NCBI RefSeq assembly: GCF_017873765.1
Contig: NZ_JAGGKP010000009.1
Span: forward strand, 19,054 to 83,053
DNA from: Paenibacillus sediminis
GTDB taxonomy: Bacteria; Bacillota; Bacilli; Paenibacillales; Paenibacillaceae
Reading direction: 5' to 3'
Length of the DNA stretch: 64,000 nt
A program made the translations under genes and the position numbers. Position 1 is the stretch's first letter. Every line of letters starts with the position of its first letter. Below, one piece after another: positions 1-9,196 of this stretch. A model generated the notes under the pieces. That model was not told the DNA's origin. It worked only from the letters and a program-made list of their open reading frames with translations, and did not search any database.

Positions 1-325
1 CTTTCCCATATTCACGTTTGGACGCACGCTCAACTTTACCGTTAAGTTGGTGAGCCATGAGCTGCATACCATAGCAAATACCGAAGATAGGAAGTCCTAA
101 ATCGTAAATCGCAGGATCAATATGTGGTGCACCTTCTTCATACACGCTGGATGGTCCGCCTGAGAATACAATCCCTTTCGGATTAAGCTCACGAATACGT
201 TCCACCGGTGTGTTGAAAGGAATAAGTTCACTAAATACACCTAAATCTCGAATACGTCTTGCAATCAATTGGTTATATTGTCCTCCAAAATCGAGAACAA
301 CAATCAACTCATTTGGCTTCTTCAT
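1..325 (-). CDS. guaA: GMP synthase (glutamine-hydrolysing), N-terminal part, cut by window edge
   Basis: The first 108 codons of GMP synthase run off the left edge. GuaA converts XMP to GMP using ammonia released by its own class I glutamine amidotransferase domain. Only that domain is visible: it opens with [19 protein letters not shown] and carries the nucleophile elbow GICYGMQ, whose Cys is the catalytic residue. The ATG at 325 follows a GAGGGGGG ribosome site. It lies 79 bases after the transglutaminase gene and reads the same way, matching the yebA-guaA order of Bacillus, so it may share that transcript. Family assignment is firm; the synthetase part lies outside the window. Confidence 0.96.
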   Translation of the reverse strand, partial: MKKPNELIVVLDFGGQYNQLIARRIRDLGVFSELIPFNTPVERIRELNPKGIVFSGGPSSVYEEGAPHIDPAIYDLGLPIFGICYGMQLMAHQLNGKVERASKREYGK

Positions 326-403
326 TAACGCGCCCCCCTCAATTCATGAAGTTTATTATACGCAAGGTGAAAACATACCGTCAAGAAAAGCTGTATCGCT
401 GAA

Positions 404-2728
404 TTATGCCAGTTTTTGTGCCATTTTGCGGCATGTCTGCAGGAAACTGCTCGTGACCGCTCGGTCAGGGGAGGGCTCACTATAGCTGATCATTTCCCAT
501 AACGACACAAATTCGAACAGTTCATCTCGAATGAGCGAATCTGTCATTTTCAATGTGGAAATGTATTCTCTCAAAGTAAGCTGCGGCGGTTTCACTCCAT
601 ATTTGCTATAGACCATTTTCCACACGAGATGCGAAGCAGCAAGCAACTGTGATCGATCTGAAAAAAATGAACGCGAACTTTGAAAGAGTAGCCATAGCGC
701 TATACGATGCCGTTCCTTAATCATCGATCTCAGAACCATTACGAGTAATATAAAACTTACTCCCCACCCACAAGCCGCGATTGGAGAAATGTGAATATTT
801 TTGATTGCAAAGTTATACCCGCGTGCAATCTCTGCCGTTACCCTGTCCACTACATCATTGATGCCGAATTTCTCAGGCTGCTGTACATTGGTCTGGTCTA
901 TCTTCAATGAGGCTGTACTCGAAGATAAATGTGCCTCAAAGCCTGGCGTAGGTTCAAAAGGAATCCACCCAACATTTGGAAAATATACTTCTACCCAAGC
1001 ATGCGCATTCGCATAACGAACGGTAAACCGGCTCTGATCATTTGCATCCTGCTCACCGGGTGTGAATCCTTTAACCCAGCGCGCTGGAATGCCCTGGCTG
1101 CGCAGCATAACTGCCATCGCTGTCGAGAAATGATTGCAGTAACCTGCCTTCTGTACAAAAAGAAAATGATCTACAAAATCCTGACCTTCTGGCGGAACCC
1201 GGCTGCTGAGCCTATACTTGTAATTGCTTTTCAAATAATCTTCAATCGCCTTGGCGGCATCATAACGATTTGTACTGTTCTTCGTAATTTGCGCTGCTAA
1301 ATCGATGACCCGCTGCGGAAGTCCCTTTGGAAGTTGAAGATAACGATCAATGATCTCTTTCGAATCAGAACCTAAGCCATTTCTGAGCAGATCCGGTGAA
1401 GTGTTCTGAATGGCCGCTTCGAGTGTATACCCTATAGTCAGCTGCCTGTTGGGAGCAGCATATTTCGTCGTATTGGCAATCGGATCTACCATCACAACAC
1501 TAGATTCGGCCGAGGAATCCATTTGGTGATCATCCTGTGTATTGATCTCATCTATTCGGGTTGGTATCCCCCCGTTAAACAATATAAGCTCATCTGAAAT
1601 CGGGCTTACAAACGAAACCTTTTGAGTAATGACCGAGCCTCCATTTGCCATCACTGCATCTTTCTCTTGTGACATCAAACTTTGCATACCTTCTGCTCCG
1701 CTCCGGATATCTACTGCCTCATAAACCGGACTCGGTTCACTCCATCCTCTGCCGTTGTAGTAACTCTTACTTTCACCTCGCCAGTAGACTGCTTTAGGAG
1801 ATATCCCGACAAAATAAGGCTCGTCCCTTAATTGCAGCGACGCACCCAATTCATGATCCTGATCCCCATACCCGGAAACTGAAGCGCTCATAGCAGTGCG
1901 GTCATCCGGCGAGGCGTCAGTCCAAGCCTGAAGGCGATTTATCGTATTTTCCAAAGAAATAGGACGGATCTCCATAGCATGCGATTCTTTAGTTAGCATT
2001 AGAGAAAAGACACCACAGAAGGCTGCAAGCATGAAGCTTGATGACACCCATACAGCTCGCGCCTTTATTTCGGATCTTTGTTTACTGCTGCTCATCAACT
2101 CTAATCTTGGCAAAAATAACAGTGCCTGAAGAAGCAAACTAATGACAACCGTACGCACTAATCCTTCGTAGATTCGAATGTCTGCCCAAGTTTCTAAACA
2201 TATTAAATAAACGATCGTTGCCAAAGCAAACAGCAGTATACTTTGGCGGAATAAAGCTAAAGCTTGCACCGAAGTAACGAGCAGACACCATCCGATTAAA
2301 AGAAGCAATGTCCGGCTTTCCAAACTGATGGAAGCGATCCCCTTCGATTCAACGATTGCTCTTATATCCGTCTGAACGATGCTTCCAAAGGACTTCAGCC
2401 AATCCATCCAAGAAGAATCCGCAAATAGATAAATCATCGTGCTTGTAATAAGAAGGGCTTGCAGAGGAACCAAGATTCCCATTGGGATACGGTTTATTCC
2501 AATAACGAGCAGCAAAATCGTTACAGTATAGAACACCGTTAATAGATTGACGCCTAACTGATTCAGCTCATTTGCTGCATTCACAGACTGTAAGGGGTGC
2601 AACCATTCGCCAAAAAGTCCAAGTAAAAGAAGGGACAACAATAATCGGTATATTATACCTCCGGGCTCACCGTAATAAACATGAGAGTCCCGGTGAACTG
2701 GGCTTTTGTCTGATTTACGCAATGACAT
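404..2728 (-). CDS. TgpA-like membrane transglutaminase-family protein (YebA type)
   Basis: Large membrane protein of about 774 residues. The N-terminal third holds several hydrophobic helices, then a long extracytoplasmic part with a transglutaminase-like core, one more helix and a cytoplasmic tail (DUF3488/transglutaminase/DUF4129 layout). The catalytic triad is visible: Cys in GYCNHFSTAM, His in NAHAWVEVYFP and Asp/Glu context in GWIPFEPTPGF. The ATG at 2728 follows AAAGGAG with 10-base spacing and overlaps the end of the DUF58 gene by 14 bases, so translation is probably coupled. It is the third gene of a moxR-DUF58-tgpA unit. Substrate unknown; the family is linked to envelope processing. 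Confidence 0.88.
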   Translation of the reverse strand: MSLRKSDKSPVHRDSHVYYGEPGGIIYRLLLSLLLLGLFGEWLHPLQSVNAANELNQLGVNLLTVFYTVTILLLVIGINRIPMGILVPLQALLITSTMIYLFADSSWMDWLKSFGSIVQTDIRAIVESKGIASISLESRTLLLLIGWCLLVTSVQALALFRQSILLFALATIVYLICLETWADIRIYEGLVRTVVISLLLQALLFLPRLELMSSSKQRSEIKARAVWVSSSFMLAAFCGVFSLMLTKESHAMEIRPISLENTINRLQAWTDASPDDRTAMSASVSGYGDQDHELGASLQLRDEPYFVGISPKAVYWRGESKSYYNGRGWSEPSPVYEAVDIRSGAEGMQSLMSQEKDAVMANGGSVITQKVSFVSPISDELILFNGGIPTRIDEINTQDDHQMDSSAESSVVMVDPIANTTKYAAPNRQLTIGYTLEAAIQNTSPDLLRNGLGSDSKEIIDRYLQLPKGLPQRVIDLAAQITKNSTNRYDAAKAIEDYLKSNYKYRLSSRVPPEGQDFVDHFLFVQKAGYCNHFSTAMAVMLRSQGIPARWVKGFTPGEQDANDQSRFTVRYANAHAWVEVYFPNVGWIPFEPTPGFEAHLSSSTASLKIDQTNVQQPEKFGINDVVDRVTAEIARGYNFAIKNIHISPIAACGWGVSFILLVMVLRSMIKERHRIALWLLFQSSRSFFSDRSQLLAASHLVWKMVYSKYGVKPPQLTLREYISTLKMTDSLIRDELFEFVSLWEMISYSEPSPDRAVTSSFLQTCRKMAQKLA

Positions 2729-3989
2729 GCTTGGCACTCTCCTTTCCAGACCATCCCTTGCTTATATTCGGTCTGTTCACAGGAACGAGTACGTTTAATA
2801 TTTTTACCCCTATGCGTTCAAGCCATATATATAATTCATCTTGCGTTGCGGCTAGCTTCTGAGCCGTTCCGGCATGGATTAGAATGAGTTCCACGACAGT
2901 TCCTTTTGATATAGAGCTTGAAACTTCTTCTACGAGCTTATCGTCAATTCTACCGGTAACGATCGTTAATTGCATTGATTGGAAATGCTCAGGCAGAGAT
3001 TTACGCATCAGATGAGCAGCATGAAATTGCGGATTTGGCTCAGTTTCTGCGAGCAGCATCATCGTCTTATAAAGCTCAGTGAAATCATTAACCTCTCTGC
3101 AATGTTCATAGCCCGCACATAAAAAATACGGATGTAACCCCGTATTTATCCCATGCTGAAGCAGACCTGCCGTATATGACAAGCTGTATTCAAATCGCTC
3201 ATTAACATTGCGCATCAGTTTACCCGTTCTATCCTTCGAGGTTTTGTTCTGCACTATACGCTGTTCATCAAACGAACCGGTGTCGAGCACTACAGCCCAA
3301 GCTGAAGCTTCTTCTTGATCCGGTAACAAGGTGTGCAGCCGTCCATATTTGGCATAACTTTTCCAGTGGATACTTTTCCACGGGTCACCTGGGATATAAT
3401 TTCGAACTTCCGGTCCGCGAAAATGTGTAACGATCACTTGCTGCTGCGGACTCCATTCTCCTTCGTTAGCTGCCCCCAAATTGTCCCGCTCATGCACATT
3501 GGCTAGTGCAGGTGTAACAATAAGCTTATCTTCTGAAGCCACTGCTATACTTCGCTTAAACCATCCAAATAAATCGCCGCTAGTGATGACCGCGTCACGG
3601 AAATGATATATTCCTCGGCTAAGTCCAATGATTCGGTATGTGTAGCTGAAGCTCCGCTTCGTTCCTGGCATTAGAAATTTAATATGTCTCGTCCCAGATC
3701 CGCTGATTGCGTCGCTTACCGTTAGCCAGACCAGCGGAATAGTCGACTGAATCGATACCCGAACATGAACAACTACTTCTTCGCCTGCTGTTGGACGAGC
3801 AGGAGTAAACGATCTTTCAATATACGCTCTTCGCAGTCCCATAAACTGAATAAACATACCTTGAACTGCAATAAAACCGACAACTGCTAACAGAAACCAA
3901 AGAGACTGACCGCCCCTCCACATATAGAGCAGAAGCAGCATACTCCAAATAAAAGCAATCGTTAACCAAGACGCAATTAACCGCATCAT
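2715..3989 (-). CDS. DUF58 domain-containing protein (YeaD type)
   Basis: 424 residues: two N-terminal membrane helices, a beta-rich middle, then the DUF58 signature around GPEVRNYIPGDPWKSIHWKS, which precedes a von Willebrand A-like fold. DUF58 proteins are encoded next to MoxR ATPases, which are thought to act on them as chaperones. The start codon overlaps the moxR stop by four bases (ATGA), and its own stop overlaps the next gene, so all three are likely made together. Molecular role not established. Confidence 0.87.
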   Translation of the reverse strand: MMRLIASWLTIAFIWSMLLLLYMWRGGQSLWFLLAVVGFIAVQGMFIQFMGLRRAYIERSFTPARPTAGEEVVVHVRVSIQSTIPLVWLTVSDAISGSGTRHIKFLMPGTKRSFSYTYRIIGLSRGIYHFRDAVITSGDLFGWFKRSIAVASEDKLIVTPALANVHERDNLGAANEGEWSPQQQVIVTHFRGPEVRNYIPGDPWKSIHWKSYAKYGRLHTLLPDQEEASAWAVVLDTGSFDEQRIVQNKTSKDRTGKLMRNVNERFEYSLSYTAGLLQHGINTGLHPYFLCAGYEHCREVNDFTELYKTMMLLAETEPNPQFHAAHLMRKSLPEHFQSMQLTIVTGRIDDKLVEEVSSSISKGTVVELILIHAGTAQKLAATQDELYIWLERIGVKILNVLVPVNRPNISKGWSGKESAKHVIA

Positions 3990-4975
3990 AACGATGTCCT
4001 CGCTGCAGTTCGGTGCATAGGGACAGCAATTTTGGCTGTCAACTCGCTAACGATATCTTCGCCCGATAGACCGCCTATTTTCGCTTCCGGAACTAGAGCA
4101 ATTCGGTGCGACAGCACTGCTGTGGCAACTGCCTTGGCGTCGTCAGGAATAACATACATTCTGCCTTGTAAATACGCTTCAGCTTGAGCCGCGTTCATCC
4201 ATGCTAACGTTCCGCGCGGACTAATACCGAGTGCGCATTTAGGATGACGCCTTGAAGCATCTGCGACTTCTACCAAGTACTTTTTAATAGAATCATCTAC
4301 AAAAACCGTTCTTACTTGACGCTGAATAGCTAATAATTCTTCTGCCAGCAGCACAGGTTTAATTTTGTCCAGAGGACTATGAACCTGCATTCGGTTAAGC
4401 AGTTCAACTTCTTGAGCTGGACTTGGGTATCCGATACGAAGACGCATCAGAAAGCGATCGAGCTGCGCCTCGGGCAAACGATAGGTGCCTTCGAATTGGA
4501 GCGGATTTTGCGTTGCGAGCAGCAGGAAAGGCAGAGGGACCTGGTGCGTCGTTCCATCGACGGTCACCTTTCGCTCTTCCATAGCTTCCAGCAAAGCAGA
4601 TTGTGTTCTTGGTGTTGCTCGGTTAATTTCATCGGCAAGTACAATATTCGATAGAATAGGTCCTGGGCGAAACTCAAATTCAGCGGTACGCGGATGGTAC
4701 ACAGAAGTGCCAGTAATATCTGATGGCATGAGGTCTGGCGTAAATTGAATACGACCGAATGAACAGCCAAGGCATGCCGCAACTGTTCTAACAAGCATCG
4801 TCTTCCCTACTCCAGGAACATCCTCAAGCAGCACATGACCGCCGCATAACATCGCAATAATGGTCATCTTAATTTCTTGTCGTTTTCCGATAATGACACT
4901 TTCAACTCGGTCTATAAGCCGGTCTAGTAAAATCGCCGCTTGATCATGAGGCAAGATAGGTGATGAGAATGACAA
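3986..4975 (-). CDS. MoxR-family AAA+ ATPase (YeaC type)
   Basis: AAA_3 ATPase with Walker A LEDVPGVGKTML, Walker B VLADEINRA, sensor-1 region LLLATQNPLQFEGTYRLPEAQ and a C-terminal AAA lid. MoxR ATPases use ATP to activate or load cofactors into partner proteins, here presumably the DUF58 and transglutaminase products downstream. Start choice: an ATG at 4990 and a TTG at 5008 are in frame, but the only good Shine-Dalgarno, GGAGGT, lies just inside the ATG version and sits 7 to 8 bases before a TTG at 4975, so I prefer that TTG. The first gene of the leftward operon ending at guaA. Confidence 0.92.
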   Translation of the reverse strand: MSFSSPILPHDQAAILLDRLIDRVESVIIGKRQEIKMTIIAMLCGGHVLLEDVPGVGKTMLVRTVAACLGCSFGRIQFTPDLMPSDITGTSVYHPRTAEFEFRPGPILSNIVLADEINRATPRTQSALLEAMEERKVTVDGTTHQVPLPFLLLATQNPLQFEGTYRLPEAQLDRFLMRLRIGYPSPAQEVELLNRMQVHSPLDKIKPVLLAEELLAIQRQVRTVFVDDSIKKYLVEVADASRRHPKCALGISPRGTLAWMNAAQAEAYLQGRMYVIPDDAKAVATAVLSHRIALVPEAKIGGLSGEDIVSELTAKIAVPMHRTAARTSL

Positions 4976-5087
4976 GGATATAACCTCCATTTCACTGGTA
5001 ATGAACAAATATTTGATAGATTGGTCCGATTTGTTATAATCTACCAGCTAGTTTTGCCATTTTGCCCGTGAAATAGACGTGATCACT

Positions 5088-6398
5088 TTACAATGTTTTG
5101 ATTCCGCGCTTGTCGTTGTCCATTGTAACCTCTTGGATGGGGTGACCTGTTGATTGAAGCACTTCTCGCAGCGGCACCCAAACTTTATCATTCCGAATGG
5201 AGATTGAAATTTGGATAGAAGATGCTTTGGATTCAGGTCTCACAATTTGTAGCAGGCTCTTCTTCAAATCGACTACCAGCAGATATGGCTCTTGTGAAAT
5301 AGTCACCTGCCTCTCTTGACCCTGCCAATACACCTCGGCCCCCAGCTTCTCCATAAGCGTCCTAAGCGGAACCATATATTTGTTATTTTCAATGCGATAC
5401 TCGCCTGACTTAAGTTCGGTCTGCATACGTCCGACTTCAAGTGCCAGCACCGTTCCAGGATGGAACAATTCAGCGTTAACGTCCACGTGACTCTCGATCC
5501 ACGCTGTACCTGGTGCTATACGATGACTCCATTTTGATTCGACGTGAACAGAGAAATGCAGCGGTTCATCTTCTGGAGTAAGTGTCTTGAATGTATATCC
5601 ATGATCACGGTAAAACGAAATAATTTGCGGCAATGCTTTCACCGTTTCGTTGTGACCAGCCCCATCATGCATCAATACAATCATTCGATCATTCAGCTTC
5701 GCCTTTTCGACATTGCTGATGATCTCTTTTGCAGGGACATTCTTACGTGTAGAGTCACCACTGTCGACATTCCAGTCGACCACATGATATCCACCCTTTT
5801 CTAACAAATCAAAATAAGTTTGATCAAAATGACCGTACGTCCCTCCAGGCGCTCTAATAAGCTGCGGACGAATGCCGACAATATCATTGATGACTTCTTC
5901 AGTCTGTTTAATTTGATTCCAGAACGAAACAAAATTTTGATAGAGCTGGCTGTACTCATGGTTATAAGTGTGATTGCCAATCGCATGTCCTTCATTCACG
6001 ATTCTGCTAATCAGTTCTGGCGATTGCTTGGATTGTTCTCCTAGCACAAAAAAGGTCGCAGGCACTTTCTCTTCTTTCAAAATATTAAGAACTTCCGGGG
6101 TATTTTTACTAGGACCATCATCAAAGGTTAAATAAACGGTTTTGGGCTGTTTGGGGGTTGGTTGTTTTTGATCTTGCGCGGCAGAGCTTAACGTTTGAAA
6201 ATGAACGGGCTTACTAGCATAAGATGCTGCATCTATTTTACTGCTTGACGAATGATTAATAGTCTGGTCGATATCAAGTGCGGAATAAGTCGATAAAGCC
6301 GATGAATGATAGCTGAATAAATAGAACAGTATAACTGCCACTGTCCAAATCCATTTTAAACTTCTGCGAAAAAAAGGTTTACTAACGCCCTTATTCAT
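5088..6398 (-). CDS. Polysaccharide deacetylase with C-terminal copper-amine-oxidase-like domain
   Basis: Secreted or membrane-anchored protein of 436 residues: an N-terminal signal anchor, a low-complexity linker, a NodB deacetylase domain and a C-terminal Cu_amine_oxidN1-type module common in Paenibacillus exported proteins. NodB motifs are all present: TFDDGPSKNTPEVL (catalytic Asp and metal Asp), HTYNHEY (metal His pair), RAPGGTYG and LMHDGAGH. Likely removes N- or O-acetyl groups from peptidoglycan or another wall glycan. Start at ATG 6398 after GGAGGT with 7-base spacing, rather than the GTG 15 bases upstream. Divergent from the DedA gene. Confidence 0.92.
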   Translation of the reverse strand: MNKGVSKPFFRRSLKWIWTVAVILFYLFSYHSSALSTYSALDIDQTINHSSSSKIDAASYASKPVHFQTLSSAAQDQKQPTPKQPKTVYLTFDDGPSKNTPEVLNILKEEKVPATFFVLGEQSKQSPELISRIVNEGHAIGNHTYNHEYSQLYQNFVSFWNQIKQTEEVINDIVGIRPQLIRAPGGTYGHFDQTYFDLLEKGGYHVVDWNVDSGDSTRKNVPAKEIISNVEKAKLNDRMIVLMHDGAGHNETVKALPQIISFYRDHGYTFKTLTPEDEPLHFSVHVESKWSHRIAPGTAWIESHVDVNAELFHPGTVLALEVGRMQTELKSGEYRIENNKYMVPLRTLMEKLGAEVYWQGQERQVTISQEPYLLVVDLKKSLLQIVRPESKASSIQISISIRNDKVWVPLREVLQSTGHPIQEVTMDNDKRGIKTL

Positions 6399-6537
6399 CT
6401 TTGTTACCTCCACATTTCTATGAGTTCATCGTTCTGATAGATTATATGGTGGTAGATGAAAAAATAGACTTTGATTAAATCTGCTTTTTTGCTTTCGTGG
6501 GCATCCTTATGTTATAAGGGATTTATGGAGTGTGACT

Positions 6538-7194
6538 ATGATGGACTTATTTAAAATCATCCAATATCTATTTGAACAATACGGGTACAGTGTACTTTTT
6601 GCAGGGCTGCTGCTTGAATTTATCGCTTTGCCGTTTCCTGGAGAAACGACGATGGCTTACGCGGGATTTTTATCCTACGAAGGATTGTTAAATTGGGAGC
6701 TGCTTATTATATTTGCATTTTTCGGCACGGTAACCGGGATGACGATTACTTATTTTATTGGTAAAAAACTCGGCATTCCGTTTATTCAGAAATACGGCAA
6801 ATGGTTTCTATTAAATCCGTCCAAATTGGAGCGTACGCAGAAGTGGTTCCAGAAATACGGGTTCGGTTTCATCTTCATCGGATATTTCATTCCTGGCGTA
6901 CGCCATTTTACCGGTTATTTTGCAGGTGTTATCTCTCTTCCGCTTCGTAAGTTCACCATTTATGCCTATAGCGGAGCCATCCTGTGGGTCACGCTGTTCA
7001 TTGGTATCGGCAGATGGTTCGGACCACAGTGGGAGTCCGCATTTAAATACGCCGAGCAATATGCGCTGATGATCGTGATTGGTATTATTATACTTGCCTC
7101 GATCTTCGTCATATACCGGATGCGAAATCAGCTTTGGAAATTGATAGTGAATTCGAAAGCTGAAGATAAAATCAAATCGAAAGAGACGAAGTAA
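6538..7194 (+). CDS. DedA-family membrane protein
   Basis: 218-residue integral membrane protein of the DedA/SNARE-associated family. The diagnostic stretches are LEFIALPFPGETTMAYAG near the N terminus and FIPGVRHFTGYFAGV in the middle, with a basic C-terminal tail. DedA proteins move lipid carriers such as undecaprenyl phosphate or phosphatidylethanolamine across the membrane and affect envelope homeostasis. ATG at 6538 is 7 bases after GGAG; the in-frame GTG at 6532 is too close to it. Only five bases separate its stop from the convergent MFS gene, and no terminator is visible between them. Confidence 0.92.
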   Translation: MMDLFKIIQYLFEQYGYSVLFAGLLLEFIALPFPGETTMAYAGFLSYEGLLNWELLIIFAFFGTVTGMTITYFIGKKLGIPFIQKYGKWFLLNPSKLERTQKWFQKYGFGFIFIGYFIPGVRHFTGYFAGVISLPLRKFTIYAYSGAILWVTLFIGIGRWFGPQWESAFKYAEQYALMIVIGIIILASIFVIYRMRNQLWKLIVNSKAEDKIKSKETK

Positions 7195-7199
7195 AAAAG

Positions 7200-8435
7200 T
7201 TACATCGCAGCCTGCTCATTAGAGTGAAAACGTCTCCCCGCGAGCATCATGCTAAGGCCGATTATAATAAAAGCAGCACCGCCAATCCAGCCGAGCGACC
7301 TCGGCTCCACGTACTCAAGAGCCACCCCTGCCCCGAACATCGAGCAGCCGATGAGCGTATTTCCAATAGTTGCCATCATACCAAACAGCATCCCATGATA
7401 CCGCTGCGGGGTCTCATTCATAATCAGTGTATCCAGGCTGGCATTCCCAAGGCCTGACATCAATGATAGAGCCAAATACAGAATACATGCCCAAATAAAA
7501 TGATTACTTTGACTAACGCACATTAAAAGAACACCCTCTGCAATTAAAGCACATACTCCCCAAAGCATAAGCTTTGTGTTGACAAAGCGTACCAAAGTAA
7601 AGCTTAGCATTAGACCTGCTCCAAGTGATGCGTAAAAGAATCCTATCCCTAAATCCCCCATTCCATACTCCTGAACAGCATAGACACTTATCAATACATT
7701 ATCGATCCCATTTACAATAGACACACATATTTCAAACACAATAATCCACTTTAACACAGCGGAATGTCTCAACAAATAAATGAAGGAAGAACGGTCTCTA
7801 TAGATCGGACTATCAGACTCTGCCCACTCCTCTACTCTCTCAATTTCCTGCTTCGGATACTTAATCGTCGAGATCGTAAGTCCGGCAATAAGAAAGGATA
7901 CGCTATTTACTACAAAAGCATACTGTGAGCCAAACCAATACGATACAATTCCGCCCGCAAAGGCTCCAATAATGAGAATGAGTCCATTCATTACTTGTTC
8001 TAAGCTGTTAACGGTTAACAGCCTCTCTGTACTTACCAGCAGTGGTATAGAAGACTTGCGAGCTGGGGCATACAGCGCTTCTAAAGCCGCTAAAATAAAT
8101 GTCACACTGTAAAGAATCCATAAATCCCCTTTCGAATGAACGGCTAACAAGGAGATCGCAACGACCGAACGAACGATGTCTGTAACGACCATCAGTTTCT
8201 TACGGGATATCCGGCTTGCCAGCATACCGCCTGCAGGTCCGAATACCAGAAAAGGTATCACACGAATCGCCATCGTGATGCCTACTGCCATACCTGATCC
8301 CGTCAATGATATGACAAGCGACAATAAGGCGACCTGGCTGAACCGATCTCCAATGCCGTTCACGGTGCCTGACAAGAACAGACGTGCATATTGTTTTTCT
8401 TTTCGCAAAAGTGACATTGCCATTAACATGTTCAA
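7200..8435 (-). CDS. MFS transporter (12-helix exporter)
   Basis: About 411 residues with twelve predicted helices and the MFS loop 2-3 motif GGMLASRISRKKLM. It resembles macrolide/multidrug-type exporters of the MFS-3 class (MefA-like shape). Start is uncertain: TTG at 8435 and ATGs at 8429 and 8423 are all possible and the ribosome site is weak. Upstream lie two tandem palindromes and the wreck of a divergent marR-like gene, so the transporter was probably repressed by that regulator and may now be expressed constitutively. Substrate unknown. Confidence 0.85.
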   Translation of the reverse strand: MNMLMAMSLLRKEKQYARLFLSGTVNGIGDRFSQVALLSLVISLTGSGMAVGITMAIRVIPFLVFGPAGGMLASRISRKKLMVVTDIVRSVVAISLLAVHSKGDLWILYSVTFILAALEALYAPARKSSIPLLVSTERLLTVNSLEQVMNGLILIIGAFAGGIVSYWFGSQYAFVVNSVSFLIAGLTISTIKYPKQEIERVEEWAESDSPIYRDRSSFIYLLRHSAVLKWIIVFEICVSIVNGIDNVLISVYAVQEYGMGDLGIGFFYASLGAGLMLSFTLVRFVNTKLMLWGVCALIAEGVLLMCVSQSNHFIWACILYLALSLMSGLGNASLDTLIMNETPQRYHGMLFGMMATIGNTLIGCSMFGAGVALEYVEPRSLGWIGGAAFIIIGLSMMLAGRRFHSNEQAAM

Positions 8436-8455
8436 TACCTAACCTTGTTTTATTA

Positions 8456-8487
8456 TTAGATAATTATCTAATTAGATATTAATCTAA
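8456..8487. promoter_or_regulatory. Tandem palindromic operators, MarR-type
   Basis: Two adjoining 16-base sites: TTAGATAATTATCTAA, a perfect palindrome, and TTAGATATTAATCTAA, with perfect six-base arms. They sit 20 bases upstream of the MFS gene and just before the marR-like remnant, where an autoregulating MarR dimer would bind. Function is inferred from position and symmetry. Confidence 0.6.
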
Positions 8488-8512
8488 TAATTTCTGATTG
8501 TCACTTCTTTTT

Positions 8513-8808
8513 TTGGAAAATAAAGCGAAGCTGGCCGAAATAGCGCAGCTAGTAACAATGCTGCCCTCAATTCGTCGAATACTGAGCAGCAGCAAAGTGT
8601 AAGAGCTGAAGGTAAAGCCAAAAACATTGGTATGAAAGGCGAGCAGTCTGAGCCACACGAGCGGCATAGTATTATGAGCCATGACGAGGAAATTGTATTC
8701 GTCATAAATAATCAGATCAATACGTCAACACGGGAGGAACAAATTCTGCAATCGAAAACTCCAACACAAAACAGCAACAATCAGTTGGTGGAGGTAAAGG
8801 AACTTTAG
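8513..8808 (+). pseudogene. Decayed MarR-family regulator
   Basis: No intact frame spans this stretch, but two pieces in different frames read like the ends of one MarR protein. From TTG 8513 comes LENKAKLAEIAQLVTMLPSI and so on, a typical first helix, ending at a stop near 8600. In another frame, 8660-8805 gives EEIVFVINNQIN... and ...NNQLVEVKEL, like the C-terminal dimerisation helix. The winged helix is missing and there is no ribosome site. Position divergent from an MFS exporter with operators between fits the usual marR-exporter pair. Recognition is by eye. Confidence 0.5.
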
Positions 8809-8862
8809 TCAAAAACAGAGGGATGAACAAAGAGTAAATAGAACAAGAAAACAAGGACACAA

Positions 8863-8918
8863 CATCATGAAGTACTTCATAGGATCTCAGATTTTTCTTT
8901 TGATTTCCTTAATCGATA
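8863..8918. repeat. Diverged direct repeat, copy 1
   Basis: About 56 bases matching 10216-10274 at roughly 80 percent with small gaps, sharing the core GGATCTCAG and CTTTTGATTTCCTTA. The two copies bracket the two-gene unit at 9051-9838. Both copies keep an ATG-led frame reading MK-x3-GSQ-x-FLLISL. It may be the scar of a mobile element or a duplicated gene end. On the minus strand it reads YRLRKSKEK followed by a stop. Confidence 0.5.
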
Positions 8919-9003
8919 CGCCTCCTGACATTCTATGATTATTCTGCTACATTCAGATAACGTGTCTTATATGTGCTGCTATCGCTCCATAAATAGGCAT
9001 AAG

Positions 9004-9030
9004 AAAAAACACCCGAGTTGGGTGCTTCTT
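9004..9030 (-). terminator. Intrinsic terminator of the 9838-9051 unit
   Basis: On the minus strand AAGCACCC, a short loop and GGGTGTTT are followed by a T run. It lies 21 bases past the stop of the 43-residue gene. Confidence 0.75.
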
Positions 9031-9050
9031 CAATAGTATTTACGATATAT

Positions 9051-9182
9051 TTAAGTACGAAGTTCAACTTCCTTCAGCTTGAAAAACTCGAGTACTGGGA
9101 ACTCAATTTTTGCTTCTTGTACGTCCTTTTGAAGCATCTTTTTCAATTCCTCATAGGATTTTTTCATTAGTTCTTCTTTCAT
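9051..9182 (-). CDS. Small charged protein, 43 residues, unknown function
   Basis: Short gene, 43 codons, begins MKEELMKKSYEELKKM and ends KLKEVELRT; predicted to be a single amphipathic helix with a hydrophobic patch EFPVLEFFKL. ATG at 9182 is preceded by AAGGAG with 10-base spacing, and the ribosome site overlaps the stop of the upstream gene, 14 bases away. The unit ends in a clear terminator, which supports real expression. Not recognised; could be a partner or regulator of the upstream membrane protein. Confidence 0.6.
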   Translation of the reverse strand: MKEELMKKSYEELKKMLQKDVQEAKIEFPVLEFFKLKEVELRT

Positions 9183-9196
9183 TATTCCCCAACTCC

